From: Tetrastigma voinierianum
Lineage: Eukaryota > Streptophyta > Magnoliopsida > Vitales > Vitaceae
NCBI GenBank assembly: GCA_016808115.1
Contig: JAEQBH010005297.1
Location: 112,238 to 176,237, forward strand
Direction: 5' to 3'
Length of the DNA stretch: 64,000 bases
In this document: one piece after another, positions 11,801-25,800 of the stretch
Layout: the number at the start of each line of letters is the position of its first letter
How positions within the stretch are numbered: the first letter of the stretch is position 1
Notes under the pieces: model-generated
What the model saw: only the letters and a program-made list of their open reading frames with translations
What the model was told of the DNA's origin: nothing
The model's database searches: none
Translations under genes and position numbers: made by a program

Positions 11801-14800
11801 AAGGCACTACCCAGACACCCGCGGCGCCCAAGGCCACGACATACCCGTACGCTGCGCTTCCCGCCTGGGCATGCATGATGATGGCGCGACTCCGCCCGCA
11901 AGGTTCGGCCAGACTCCGATGCCCTACTGCGGCCATGACATGCTCCAGACAAGGTGCCTCGCCTAAAGCATGCCTAGACACCTGCATCAGCCTGACTCCA
12001 ACACATGCCCAGGCAGATGCCTCAGCCTCAATGCGCATGCCCAGACACTAGCGACCTACTACCAGACGCTAGACACTAAGTAAGTTCACCGTGCGCATGA
12101 CATGCACGGATTGGCATGCCCCCGCTAATGCAATGCCCAGACACGACCGCTCTACCAGCGCCAGCGACATTACGCCTCGCACGCTGCGCCTCGGTCTAGT
12201 CCTTTCCAAGACAGATCGCGGCTCTGGCTAGTGCCAGCACATACGCCCGACAAGGTGCCTCACCTAGTGTCATGCCTAGAACTAAGGCTCTGCTTTAGTG
12301 ACATGACATACATGGGCTAAGGTTCATCAAATTTAGCAGCTACTAGATGGTGCTTAAAGCCTTGGCTTTCTATACACGTGGTTCTCCTACTAGTTCCATG
12401 ACATTACGTTGACATGGTGTCAGCTCTATGCCGCCTAGACATGACTGGCCTTCCAAGTGGTATGCCGGACACTTGACTTCTACTTCTACTGCGACGCCAG
12501 ACACTGCCTCAAAATTTCATGATGACATGCTTCCAGATTAAGATGCTCCCTACTTAACAGATTTCCTGGTACATGCTGTTGCCCCGCCCGTTATCATGAC
12601 ATGCATGGACAAGGTGCCCTAAGATAGCGCTTCTTTCTCGACATCGCAGTTCTCTGGCCATGGCCATGATATGCCCGACAAGGTGCCCTTCATCCCAAAG
12701 GTTACGTATTAGAAACTGTCCTCTAATCTAGTTCCACGACATACATAGATACGTTCTTCTAATCTAGCGTCATTTGTACATGGTGCTTCCTCAGTTAAGT
12801 CATTTAGACATCGCTTCCCTAGTTTCTGGGCCCATGATGATTACGCTTAGAAGATCGAGCCTTTACACAGACTAAACAGTACGAACACCTGGGCCTGGGC
12901 ATTCAGACACTCCGGCGGTTCTGCCTAATGCCAACACATGTCTGCTAAAGATGCCCTGACCTAATGCATGCCCAGACACGTGACTGGCCTAGTGCACGCC
13001 GATACGGCAGCATCACCCAGCGCCAAGACATTCCCAGACACATGGCCCGCCGTCAAGACGCCAGATGGGCGGGTGACTCGCTGCCGCGATGCCGCTCAGA
13101 CACTCCATGCCCTCGCCTAGTACCAACAACACATGCCCAGCAAGATGCCCCTCGGCCTAATGCATGCCTAGACACGGTGATTCTACCTAACGCATGCCTG
13201 CATTACGCGTCTCACTTAGACACTGACTCTGGCCAGCTGCATGCCTAGACACAAGGTCTCTCAAACCCAGTGCCGCACACGCCAAGCAAGGTTCCTCACC
13301 TTAGTGCATGCCTAAACACTCCGCTCATAGACTACCGCCATGACAGCCAATCCAGGTGCTCCTCGGGCCGTTGCATGCCGAGCACAAGGTTTCTGCAAGA
13401 TAAAGGCCGTGACTCCGTCTCAAGGTGCCTCGCCCAAAGGCTGCCATGACTTATACACTCCGTGGGCCCCCACCACAGCTACATGACACAACCCAAACAA
13501 GGTGCCCCGAATCTGGGCCTCCTAGACATGGTGCACAAATTAGTGTCTTTCCCTAGACATGATGACCCACCCCTAGTGTCACGCCCAGCCATGGTGCCCC
13601 AGATATCGCATCACAGTATTAAACAAGGTGCTCGCCAACAAGATGCCTGTATCGCCACGACCCGCTCATCCGCGATGAATAATAGATACTGCAGTTCTGG
13701 CCAGCAATTTCATGCCTGGGATACAGCCCCCTGGCCTAGCGCCCTCGACATGCCAACACAAGGTTCCCTGGCCTAAGGCTTCCAGACACCTGCTCCCGCC
13801 CCAAGGCATGACATGCCCAGACAAGATGCCCCTCGCCCCAACAAGTAGCTTCCAAAGCCAGCCCAAACTGGCGTCACGCCCTACTAAACGTGCCCCTACT
13901 CTAATTCCACACATAAATCTACATAAGGTCTCTACTAAGGTTTGCTTAGACATGGTGCTTCCTACTTAAGGGTTTCGCTTCTCTATACACCTGCCTCCGC
14001 CTAGTGTCATGATTACGCCCAGAGAATCAAGGCTCCTGGTCTGCGCATGCCTAGACACCTGATTCCTGGTTTTGGCCGCATGCCTGCATTACCCATTCCA
14101 TAACACCAACACATGCCCAGGCAAGATGCCCTCTACTCTAGCATGCTCATAGACAAAGTGATCCCACGCGCATGCCAAGACATTCAGCCGACTCAAATTT
14201 CAATGGCCACGACACGCCAGTGCACGATCCTGGCCAAGACGCCACACGGCTCCTGGGCCAAGACGACACGCCCCAGACTCGTGGCCCCACCCCAAGACTA
14301 CGATTACGCCCAGATTACAGGCCACGACCCAGTTCCATGACATGCCAAGGCAAGACGCCCTCGGTCTGGGGCCAGACGTTTAGCACAATGCCCTCGCACC
14401 AATGCTGATACCTAGGAACTGTCTCCCAGTAGCTAATGACATACCCAGATATGATGTCTCTTCACTTAATGCTTGCCTGTGACTGTGTTTCTACTCAGAG
14501 CTTCGTCTCAGACACGGTGTTCCCGGGCCATGGCACGACACGCCAGACATTTACATTCTACTTAAAGGCCACGAAACACGATGCCTGTTTAACAGAATGA
14601 TGCCTGGGACTTAGTGCCCGCCTGCTGCGACAAGGACCAAGATAAGGCACATGCCTGCAAGACCCGGCTGGGTCCCTACCTAGGCACCATAAACACACAC
14701 GATGCCCGACCATGCCATTACACGCCCGGACGCTGCGCCCCTGGCCTAGTTGCTTCCTAGGACACACTGGCCGACCCAAAGGCCATTACATACATGCCCC

Positions 14801-16787
14801 GATATGTGCCCACCTTAGTACACGCCCAGAAACTATGTCTTCGCCTACATGACATACATAGATAAGGTTCTTCACTTTATGCTTCATAGAGATGCGCCAG
14901 TTAGTGTCAGTTTAGACACCTGCCTCTACTTCAAGCCCACGACATGCTTGGGGACAAAGTGTCTCTGGGTCTGACACAGTTTAGACACCTATGGATCTCA
15001 AACTTAGTGTGCTTGCTGCAGACACGAAATACCACCCTGGCCCATGAGTTACGCCTAGACATGGTGCCCTTTAGCCTAGTGCATGCTCAGATACGCGACT
15101 GGCCTAGCAGATGCCCAGACAATGCTCCCCATTTCTTCAGGCCATGACACATGCCTTAGACAAGGTGCCTTCACGAACGCAGATGCCCAGACATACAGCT
15201 CTACTTAGAGTGCCCACACATGCCTATGCAAGATGCCCCGCCTGGTCGTGGCTGCTCAGACACGGTGATCTCCCTGGCGAAGGTGACGCCCAGACACGGT
15301 GCGTCTCACCTCAAGGCCATGACATGCCTAAGAAAGAAGCCCCTACCGCAGTGCCTCAGATGTGCCTCGACCGAGTGCCGATAGATATGCCCTCACAAGG
15401 TGCCCTTCTACTCATCGCTTCCTGCACGCGCTCCGCCAGCGGCTGCCATTACGCCCATCGCGGGCGTGCCTCACCGTTGTCATGCCAGGAACGATGCCCC
15501 GCAGCTCCACGCCAGATAAGTTCTTCGCCTAGTAAGGTTCGCCTAGACACGGTAAGCCAGCGTAGTGTTCGCTTAGACGCTCCTGGCCTAGTTCCACGAC
15601 GTTTAGACAAGGTCCCCGGGGCCTAATGCATGCCCAGAGCATGGTGATCTCAAGCCATCATTTTTGTACACTACGCCGCCAACGCCAACACACGCCTAGT
15701 AAAGACGTTCACTTAACGCATGCCTCTAGACACGATGATCGTCAGTGCATGCCTAGACACTACCACCATAGCTGCATGCCCGGACGCACGCGGCTCCAGC
15801 CTAGCATGCCTATTAAGGTGACTTTACTTAACGATGCTTAGACACGCATGCCTCTGCCTAGTACCAACACATGCTTAGTAAGATCCTCTGCCTAATGATG
15901 CCCAGACAAGGTGATTCCGAATCTATGTACTTCTGTACAAGTGCCCCGCTTAGTGCCATGACATTCCAAGGCAAGGTTCCTCAGCCTAGTGCATTCCTGA
16001 ACACGATTCCTCGGCCTACTGCCATGACAGCCAACGCAAGGCGCTTCGGTCGTACGCTTCAAAAGACGCCGCCGCCTAACGCCGCGATTCCACCGCACCT
16101 GCCCCACCAGCTGAAATGCTTAGGACACCTGTCTCCATAGTGTCGCCACATACCCGAACATGGCTCTGACCCAGTTCTCGCCAGACACCTGCTTCCAACC
16201 TAGTGCTTCCTAGACATGAAAGCCTCTGCCCAGCACCATGCCCAAATTACCTGCCCCCACCTACTAACAACACGCACAGACAAGCTGTTCTTCCGCCCTG
16301 GGCAAGCCTGCTAGACACCTGCAGACACCAACCAGCAGGCGAACAGATTGACGCGTGCTCCTGGCCAGCACCCAGCGCCCGGGACACGCGCCCGGCCTGG
16401 CCTCAACATGCCTGCATCTGCTCCTACTGCTGGCATGACATGCCCAGACAAGATTCCCGCCCCAGCGCAAGTCCAGAAACAGCCCACTAGTTCCATTACA
16501 TGCCACCAGCATAAGGTTCTTCAACAAGGTCATTTGCATAGTGCTCGGGCCTGGGTGGCTCGCCGACACTGCAAGCTCCGCCAGCTGGGCCATGACACGC
16601 CTGCACAGCAGCCTCGCCCAGCGCATGCCTGCACACTGGGATCAGCCTGGGCCAAGAGATTTGCACACGCGGCTCCCAAGATGTAACCCAAACACAGCCA
16701 GCAAGATGCCCCGCCTAGGCGCATGCCTCAGATACTCAGGTGACTCGGCCACGCATTTAATACGTATCAATAACGTCACTGGCACTG

Positions 16788-16828
16788 CCGGGAGGAGAGG
16801 CAGAATGGAAGGGAATGGGGTGTGGGTG
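16788..16828 (+). other. Purine-rich insertion within the satellite
   Basis: A G/A-rich stretch (GGGAGGAGAGG … GGGAATGGGGTGTGGG) with no counterpart in the monomers. Satellite sequence resumes on both sides. Its origin is unknown. Confidence 0.5.
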
Positions 16829-19524
16829 ACACGCGGCCTCCGGCGCAGGCACCACGCCCAGAATCCGCTCCCGCCAGCACATCCATGCCAGACAAGGCAG
16901 TGTCCCTGGCCTGGGCTGTTTCATAGACATTCGTTCCTACCACATGATTACGCCCAGAAAAGACGCCCCTACCATGCATCGCTAGGCATGAAGGCCCCCT
17001 GCCTACACATGCCCAGAAACTACCCCCACCAAGACATACCCAGATGGCTCTTCCACCCATTCACAGCAGATGTTGAAAGTTTCCACTTCTGAAGGTTTCA
17101 TTGCTTCAGACGTGCCAAGTGCCCCCGACCTACAAAGCCATGATTACGCCAAAACACGGTGCCCTCGGACTGGGCTGCCATGCCCCAAATTAATGCTCAC
17201 TCGGTTCAGTTGCAATTATTTGCCTAGACAATGTTCTCGCCCCAAGGTAGATAGTGATTCCCATCAGTTTTATCGTTAAACACTGTCACACCCAAGATCA
17301 TGTCGGGACACTCAAAGGGCTCCTCAAAATTAGTTCCATGACATACCCAGACAAGGTGCCTCGTCAGAGCCACATAAACATATCGACCGGGCCTCACAGA
17401 TGCCCAGACATCGATGCTCCCGAAATTAAATACTGATACGCTATTGAGAGGTGCTCTCGCTTAACCCATGCCTGCACAAGTACCCTGCTCAACGCTTTAT
17501 GCATTACGTTGGCTCCTCGACCTATCACATGAGATGCCCGAAAAGGTGCCTCGCCTCAATGCCATGCCGAGAAACCATGTTCTGGGCCTAAACGCCATCA
17601 CATACATGATAAGGTTCTTTCTACCAGGCTCGCCAGACACGGTGCTTCATACAACAGTCACTAGACACTCCGCCTCTGGCCAGTCCAGTGAAGACATGCT
17701 CTCGCCGCTGCGTTTCTAGTCATGGTGCCTGTGACACCTGGATTCCCGCCTCATTGCATGCTTTAGGACACTAAGCCCACCCACTGCTGACATGCCTGCA
17801 CAAGGTGCCTCTGGCCCCACTCCGTACGCTCCAGACATGGCAGGACTCCCGCCCCAGTGGCTGCCCAGACATGACGTCGCCCCTCAGGCCATGACATGCC
17901 TAGACAAGGTGCCTTCGCCTAACGCATGCCTAGACACGGTGCCTCGGCCTAGTGCCAACACATACCAAGGCAAGATGCCTCCCGCCCCACGCATGCCTAG
18001 GACAAGGCGACACTAGCCTGTAATACTCGCCTCGATGACGGCAGGTCTCTCAAATTCTGGGTCCCACTGACATTACGCCAAATGAACGCCCCCTACTTGA
18101 ATAAGACGCCAGACACTGGTGTCTCGACCGAAAGGTCATGATTACGCCCGACACAGGTCTCCTGGGCCTACCCGCTCCACACTCCGCGCCGGCCTGGGGC
18201 CATGAAATGCCCGGATAAGGTGCCCCTACCAGTGTCATGCCTAGAAACTGTCTCCTAGCCAGGCTATGACATACATAGATAAGGTTCTTCTACTAGTACT
18301 GCTAAGACATGGTGCTTCAGTTAGTGCTCGCTCTAGACACGTTCCCCGCCTAGTTCCATGACATGCTTTTGGGACAAGGTGTCTCGCCCAAGGCACGCTC
18401 AGACAGGTGACTCCTGGCCCTAATTACATGCCCCAGACACTGTCCCGCCCAACGCATCCAAGAGACATTTGATCCCCACTCTAGCGCATGCCTAGACGCG
18501 TCAACCGGTGCCGGCATTACGCCCTAGACGAGGTGCCTGCCTAGTGTACCCAGATATGTGATCTGGCCTATGAAATGCCCAGAGACCTATGCTCCTTCCC
18601 ACTAGCACCAACACATATCACAAGCAAGATTCCCGCCCACCGTGGCCGCCTAGACACTCCGTGGACTCCCACTTAGCGCACGCTTAGACACAAGGCCTCA
18701 AATTCATTGCCATACGACATTCTAGGCAAGGTTCCTCACCCTGCATTCCTAAACACGATCTCCCGCCACTCGCCACGATAGCCAATGAAAGCCGCCTACC
18801 AGCAGATGCCCAGACACACCTCTACTAGCTCCATGACATGCTGACGCTGTTCTCGCTCCAGTGCATGCCTACACACGCTGATTCCGGCCTAGTCCATGAT
18901 TACGCTCTAAACAAGGCGCCTCGACCATGCTCAGATAGATTACGTGGTGCCTTCCCATCCCAGTGGCTTCACACGGTAGCTCCCCCGGCCCACACATGCC
19001 CAAACACGCGGCCCCCACTGGCTGGGCAACACCATACGACAAGGTGCCTCGCCTGCATGGGATGCCCAGACACCCGGATCTCACCGCGGTACGAACAGAT
19101 CACCCGCGGCTCGCCCGCCGCCATGCCTGCATCACGCTCCCGCCTGGGCCAGCCTCCCGACACGCCTGCATTGGGTGCCCTACCTAGTGCTTTTAGACAC
19201 TAAGTGCCTCGCCTAGTGACATCACACGGTCTAAACAAGATGCCCCTGGCCCAAGGCATGCCCAGAAATGGTGCCTCGTACCTCAGTTCCATGACATACC
19301 CATGTGCCTTTTACTTTAGTGCATGCCTAGACACTGCGTGCCCCGCCACGCAACACACATAAACTGAGGCCCTGCCCACTGCGCATGCCTGTGATGTCGG
19401 TGATCTCAGCCTTAGTGCATGCCTAGGACACGGTGTCTCTTCGTGCTACTACAACAGACATGCCTAGATTTGTGTGCCTTAGCCTAGTGCAGGTTTAGAT
19501 AGAGCAGTAGATTCAAACAAGGTA

Positions 19525-19850
19525 CGCCCGGCGACGACACGCCCGCCCAACATCACCATGTTGCGCTCGGCGCATTCTCCACCTCAATGCCCGCCGGCAC
19601 GCGATCGGCCCGGCGCCGCGACGACATCACAGCGGTCTTCGCACCCAGCGGTGGCTCGTCACCACCGCCTACTACCACCAAGACAGCTAACGCAAGGTGC
19701 GCGTCTCTACGAGCGCATGCCCATAGCACGCATCCTTCCCGGCAACGGATCCGCCACGGTGGTGTCAGCCCGCAAGCGGGCCAACCCAGATTATCGCGGA
19801 CCCAGTTCATTACTACCACACACCAACAAGTTTCATCTAAAGGTTTGCCC
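19525..19850. other. GC-rich, weakly satellite-like island
   Basis: The sequence is unusually CpG-rich and mostly departs from the monomer pattern. A satellite word (ACAGCTAACGCAAGGTGC, also near 10270 and 16023) lies in the middle. It is therefore probably diverged satellite rather than foreign DNA. Open frames on both strands are not recognisable proteins. Confidence 0.4.
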
Positions 19851-22800
19851 AGATACGCGCTTCCGCCCTGGTTTCCCACACCGAGTCGCCTATAGTGCGC
19901 AATAACACACATAAGCTCTCTACTAGTGCATGCTGTTAGGATAATCGCGGACTCACTGTTGCATGAATATTCTACAGCACTCTCACTAATGCCCCGACAT
20001 GCTCCAAGGTGCCTCTGGCCTATCGTCTTCTTGACAATCTTCCCTACTTGGGCTCCATTACACATACCCATATAGCGTCTTCGTTTGAAGGCTCTTAGAC
20101 ATGGTAAGCCAAACTGGGTCACGTTAGACACGGGTGCCCCACCCAACGCTTTCATGACATGCCTAGACAAGGTGCTCTGGCTAGCACGCCTGGGACACCT
20201 GCGGACCTGGGCCTTGCATGCTTCGACACGTGCCCCAAGATAACACGCAAACATGCCTAGGTCAAGATGCCCTGCCCAAGACATGCCTGGGGACACTGCG
20301 ATCTCTGCACTTCAGCGCATGCCCAGACACCTGCTTCCTACTAGCACCACGCCCAGACATGGTGTCCCTACCAAGGCCACATACCTAGACAAGGTGCCTC
20401 CGTCTGCTTTCCTAGACACGGTGCCCTCGGCCTGTAATGATTATGTCGAAGACAAGGCGCTTCTACCATCGCGATGCTTCTGCACAATGCCTCATCCTAC
20501 TGTTTAAAGGTGTTTCGTTTCATTGCCATAATACGATAATCTTGATAAGGTTTTTCACTCTAACTCCATTCGTTTCAGACATGGTGGCTCCAACTAGTGT
20601 CAGCCAGAGATCAAGCTCTACCAAGGCCATGATTACGCCTAGACATACCGCTCTCGATCTAAGGCCATGCCCAGCCACCTGCGGCCCTCGGTCTGGGCAA
20701 TGACATGCCCAGAGAAGGTTTCTTCGCCTGCCTCTGCACATCTGGCCGACTCGCCCCAATGCGACGCCTCAGACAAGGTGCCTCGCCAAGGCATGCCCAG
20801 ACACCTGATCTCTGGCCTAGTCCATGCCTAGAACAGTGCTTCGGCCCAAGGCCACAGCCATTATTACATAGATAAGGTTCTTCTACTTGCCAGCCCAGAC
20901 ATGGGTGCTCATGCTATCGCTTTCTTGCCTGCATTACGCTCTCGCTTGTTCCATGACATGTTTAGGCAAGATGCCCCACAGAAGTATGCCTTAGGCACCC
21001 GTGAACTCAGCCTCTATGATGCTCTATAGATCGAGCCCCACCCCTAAAGGACATAACATGCCTAAAGTTAAGGTGCATCGTCTAGTGCATGCCTAGATAT
21101 GGTGACCTCAGACGTGGCAATGACACGCTCTAGACAAGGTGCCTTCACCTAACGTTAGTCAACACTTGCAAGTACTTCGTAAGTTACCCGCTTATGCCAA
21201 CACATGCCCAGCAAGATGCCCTCACCCCCACGTACGCTCAGGACACTCCGGACTCCCAAGATAGTGCATGCCTAGACACCTTTAACTCCTGCCTCACATG
21301 CTCAGACACCTGCCCTCGTGCCGCCAAGACATGTCTGCATGGCAGTGCCTTAAATTTAATGCATTCCTAGATAAGGATTCATGCCTACACACCGATGCTC
21401 CTGGGCTTAGTACCAACATTACTAAGAACACCTCGCCTACCGCCTGCATGCGATCGCTTAGTTGGCATGCCTAGACATAGTGCCCTCAAATTCTAGTGCC
21501 ATGACATACCCACGCAAGGTTCCTCAACCTGGGCAGATGCCTAAACACGATTCTGCCCACGCTACGATGTGCCAATGCAAGGCGCCCCTACCAGCGCATG
21601 ACAAAGACCTGCCCTGGGCCTGTCGTGACCCCGCCCTGCCAGGCGGTGCCTCGACCTAGCGCCATGCTTTCAGACACCCGCCCCCGTACCTCAGTGACAC
21701 GACATTGTAATTTCCAACAAGGTGCCTGACCTAGTGTCATTTGTGACACGGTAAGCTTCACCCTAGTGGTTTCCTAGATACCTGAGCCAGTCTGCTTGTC
21801 ATGCCCAAATTACCTGCTCCCACTTCACAAGTAACAACATTCATAGACGTGCCTTCTCACTAACGCACGCCAGATTACCCAAGGACCCACTTCAATGCAC
21901 TTAGAACAGACACAACGTCTCAACCTGGGCCCTCGACACGACAGACAAGGTGCTCCTGTCTAGCGCTTCTCGACCATGTCCTCACTCATGGCACGACATG
22001 CCCAGACAAGATGCCCCTACCTAGTGCAAGCTCAGAAATGCCGCGCACCCCAGCGTCATGCCCACAAACTGGCGCGCTCCCGCCTAGTTCCACATACATA
22101 CCCATATAAGGCCCTTTTCCCGCCACGGCCGCTGCGACACGGTGCTTCTGCCTAGTGCTCGTCTAGACACCTGGCTCTCCGCCTGGGTGGCTGCGACATG
22201 CCCAGTCAAGATGTCCCACCCAACAAGATGCCTGTACACCCGTGGATTCCCGCCTACCGCATGCCCAGACACCTGCTTCCGGCCCAAGCACTCACGCCTG
22301 GGACATCGTGTCTCGGCCTAAGGCCGCCACGCCCAGATAAGGTGCCCCCAATCTAGCTGCTTTCCTACATACTGCCCTCTACTCAAGGCCATGACAAGCC
22401 TAGACAAGACGCCCCTACCCACTTCATGCTTCAGGGGCATTGGCGGCCCCACCCCACGCCGGTTTAGAAACTGCTTCCCGGGCCCAAGGCGCATGACACA
22501 CCAGGATACAAGTCCCTGGCCTAGCCGGGCTCCCCTCGACACTCCGCCGCCGGCCTGCCAGCAACATGCCTGACATGGCGCCCCTGGCCAAGGCCATGCC
22601 CCAAATACCGATGCCCCGCTCCAATGACATGCTTAGAGAAGCTGCGTCTTCGTGAGTGGCGCGCATTACCCGCGTGATTCTCGCCTCGCAGTACGCCTAG
22701 ACAAGGAGCCGCCAAGGCATTCCTAGGACACTCCAGTGGATCACCCAGTCCCATGCCTGAACTGCCTGGCCTCCCCAAGGCTACACACAAATAGATAAGG

Positions 22801-25800
22801 TTCTTTCGCCTGGGCTTACCTAGACACGGTGCTTCCAGTTATTGCTCGTTTAGACACGCTTCCTCGTCTTGGGCCTACTATTATTGCTGAGACAAGGTGC
22901 CCTCTGCCTAGTGCATGCCCGAAACGATGACTCACCCTAGTGCATGCCTAGACACCTGCCTAACCTTTACGGCTGACATGCCCTCAAGAAGGCAACACCG
23001 CCTAGTTCCCATGCCTGATATGGTGATCTCGTCCCTCAGGCTGCCGATACGCCCATACAAGGTGCCTTACCCAACGCAAGTCAGATGATCGTTTACCGCA
23101 CCAACGCCTTCATCACATGCTCGTAGCAAATGTTCTCGCACTTAACGATGCCTGCATGGTGACTCAAATTTCAGCGCACGCCCAGATCACGCTCCTCACC
23201 AAAGGCCATGTCAGAACCCGGCCCCGGCCTGCCGCCAACATACCCAGATAAGGTTCTCGGGCCTGCGTCTAGACACGTGTCGGGCTTAGCGGTCACTTGC
23301 ATCACGCGCTTCCGCCGTGCCACACATGCCAACATATGGTGCCTGGCACGATGCCTAGACACTCCATGATTCTACTTAGTTGTCTAGACACACTGGCCCC
23401 TCGACATACCAACGACATTCCTAATCCGCACGCCTCTACCAAGATACGCTGTGACACAACAGCTTCACCTTTCACGCCATGACATGCTTTAGGTAAGGCC
23501 CTCACTGAAGGCATGCCTGTGACATCATGCTCTCACCAAAGCCATGACTCCCCACTCGACATGGTGCCTCTGGGTTTATGCTTTCCTAAACAAGGTGCTC
23601 TTCAAGGCCAGCACCCCGCCCGACAAGGTGCCTGCACCAAAGGCCATGCCCAGGAACCTGCCTCAGCCTAAGGCTGATCGACACACATATATATGGCCCT
23701 TTCCCGCCCCGTTAGTTCTGCTTAGACATGGTGCTTCCGGCCAGCGCCGCCCCAGACACCCGCTCCTCCACCCACCCCAAGACATTGCTCAACAAGGCGG
23801 CTCCCGCCAGCGTGACGCCTCATACACCGGTCACCAATCCAATGACGCCCAGACCTGGGCCCCACCTTAGCGTCGCGACATGCCTGCACAAGGTGCCTCG
23901 GGCCCGCCAGCATGCCCAGATACGCATGGACTTGACCCATTGCACGCCCGTATCATCAACACCGGGCCTCGCGGCCATGACATACCTGGATAAGGTGCCT
24001 CTCGCCTAACGCATGCCTAGATGACCAGGTCTCTGGCCAAAGGGCCAACATTACGCCCAGCAAGATTCCTCTACCCAACGGCACGGACGCGACCGCCTAA
24101 TTTGATGGCCTCAGATACTGGCCCTCAAACCCAAGCATGACAAGACTAAGAAGCATGGATCGCCCACAAACGCTCATATTGACCTATGCCCTACCGAGCG
24201 CGCTGACACACCGACAATGTGTCTCGCCTCGCTGCTTCAGACACCTGCGCCCCACCTCCAATGCCGATGTAAATACGTCTAAACAAGGTGCCCCACCCCG
24301 CTGTCATGCCTAGAAACTTGTCTCCACCTCAGTGCCATGACATACATAGATGTAATCTTCCGCCAAGGTTTCGCCTGGCATGGTCCCTTCAATCCACTAC
24401 TTTCCTGACACCGCCTTCTGGGCCTAGTTCTATGACACATGCTTGCATTCAAGGTGCCTTAGCCTACGGCATGCCTGCATTGACGTGGACTCAATTTAAC
24501 GCATAGTCAGATACAGGCTCTCGTCAAGGCTGCCTGATACGCTAGTTTTTACTACTGGGCCCCTGGTTACGCCCAGACAAGGTGCCTCGGCGCTCGTGGC
24601 CATGCGCCGGTCTAGCATTTTTAGACATCGTGGCCTCAACCTAATGGCATCACATGCCTAAAGAAGATGCCCCTGCCAAAGGCAAGCATAGCAATGGTGC
24701 TTCACCCAGTGCTTCCCAGACACCCGTGACCTCCGCCTAAAGGCAACGACATGCCTAGACAATGTGCCCTCGCCCAGCGTACGCCCAGACCCGTGGACTC
24801 CCGCCTCAGTGCTCTCCATACACCCGCCCCAAGATAACACCGTACCACATGCCCAAGAAGATGCCCCTACAGCGCATACACGCGCTAAACACGATGACTG
24901 TTCCATCAAGATGCCTAGACACCTGACTCACCCACGCCATGACATGTCTGTGACAAGGTTCCTCGTCCCAAGGCATGCCAAAGACACCTGCAAGGTTCTG
25001 GCCAGACCACGCCAGACACTCCGTGTCTCTGCTCACCACACCTTCACATTCTACACTCACCTTGTGCCCATGACATGCCCAGAAAAGGTGCCCCAGATAG
25101 TGCTTTCCTAGATACTAAGTTCTACTCAGCTGCGCACACGCCCAGACGGCAGCTCCCACCATGCATGCTTGTGGATTAGTGCCCAAATTCACCCGCCATG
25201 CCTAGGAACGGAAGCCCGCCCAGTGCCATGACATACCCAGATACACCCTCGGGCCTCAGTGCTTGCTTAGACATCAGGTTTCACCCGCGCCCAGACACTG
25301 GCACTCTACCATCACATGACACGATAGACATGGTGTCTTCTCACTAGTGTCATGCCCAGCCACCTGCCTCGATCTAATCAATGATTACGTTCTGACATTA
25401 CAGCTGGGTCGGGCTCAACAAGCAGACACCGATGACTCAAATTTGGGTTGAGATGACAGACACGAGGTCCCTACCAAGGTCATGATTACGTCCGATTAAG
25501 GTGCCCCATCCGAAGACTTCACCCAGACACCTGCCTTCACCAATGGCCACTCGACGCCTGTAAATACGCCTTAAACGTCGGCCACGCCCAACGTGTCCCT
25601 GGCCAGAGTGCCATGACATTACATAGATATGGTTCTTCAGTCTCACCGGCCGCTTGCATTGGGCGTGCCTGCCCCAAGACATGCCTAGACACGCGGCCCC
25701 ACCTGGTACCATGATCGGTGACTTAAGAAAGATGCCCCACCAGCGGCTGCCCCATATTGACCCGTCCCGGCCGAGTGCCACAGACATGCTCTGACAGCAA

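Noticed and set aside
17127..17140. Cloning-vector trace (CATGATTACGCC words)
   Set aside because: The word recurs as a monomer variant of CATGACATGCC across the array, without any adjoining vector sequence.
19553..20296. 247-codon minus-strand frame as a gene
   Set aside because: It runs through satellite words and the CpG-rich island. No domain is recognisable, and long frames are expected by chance in this composition.
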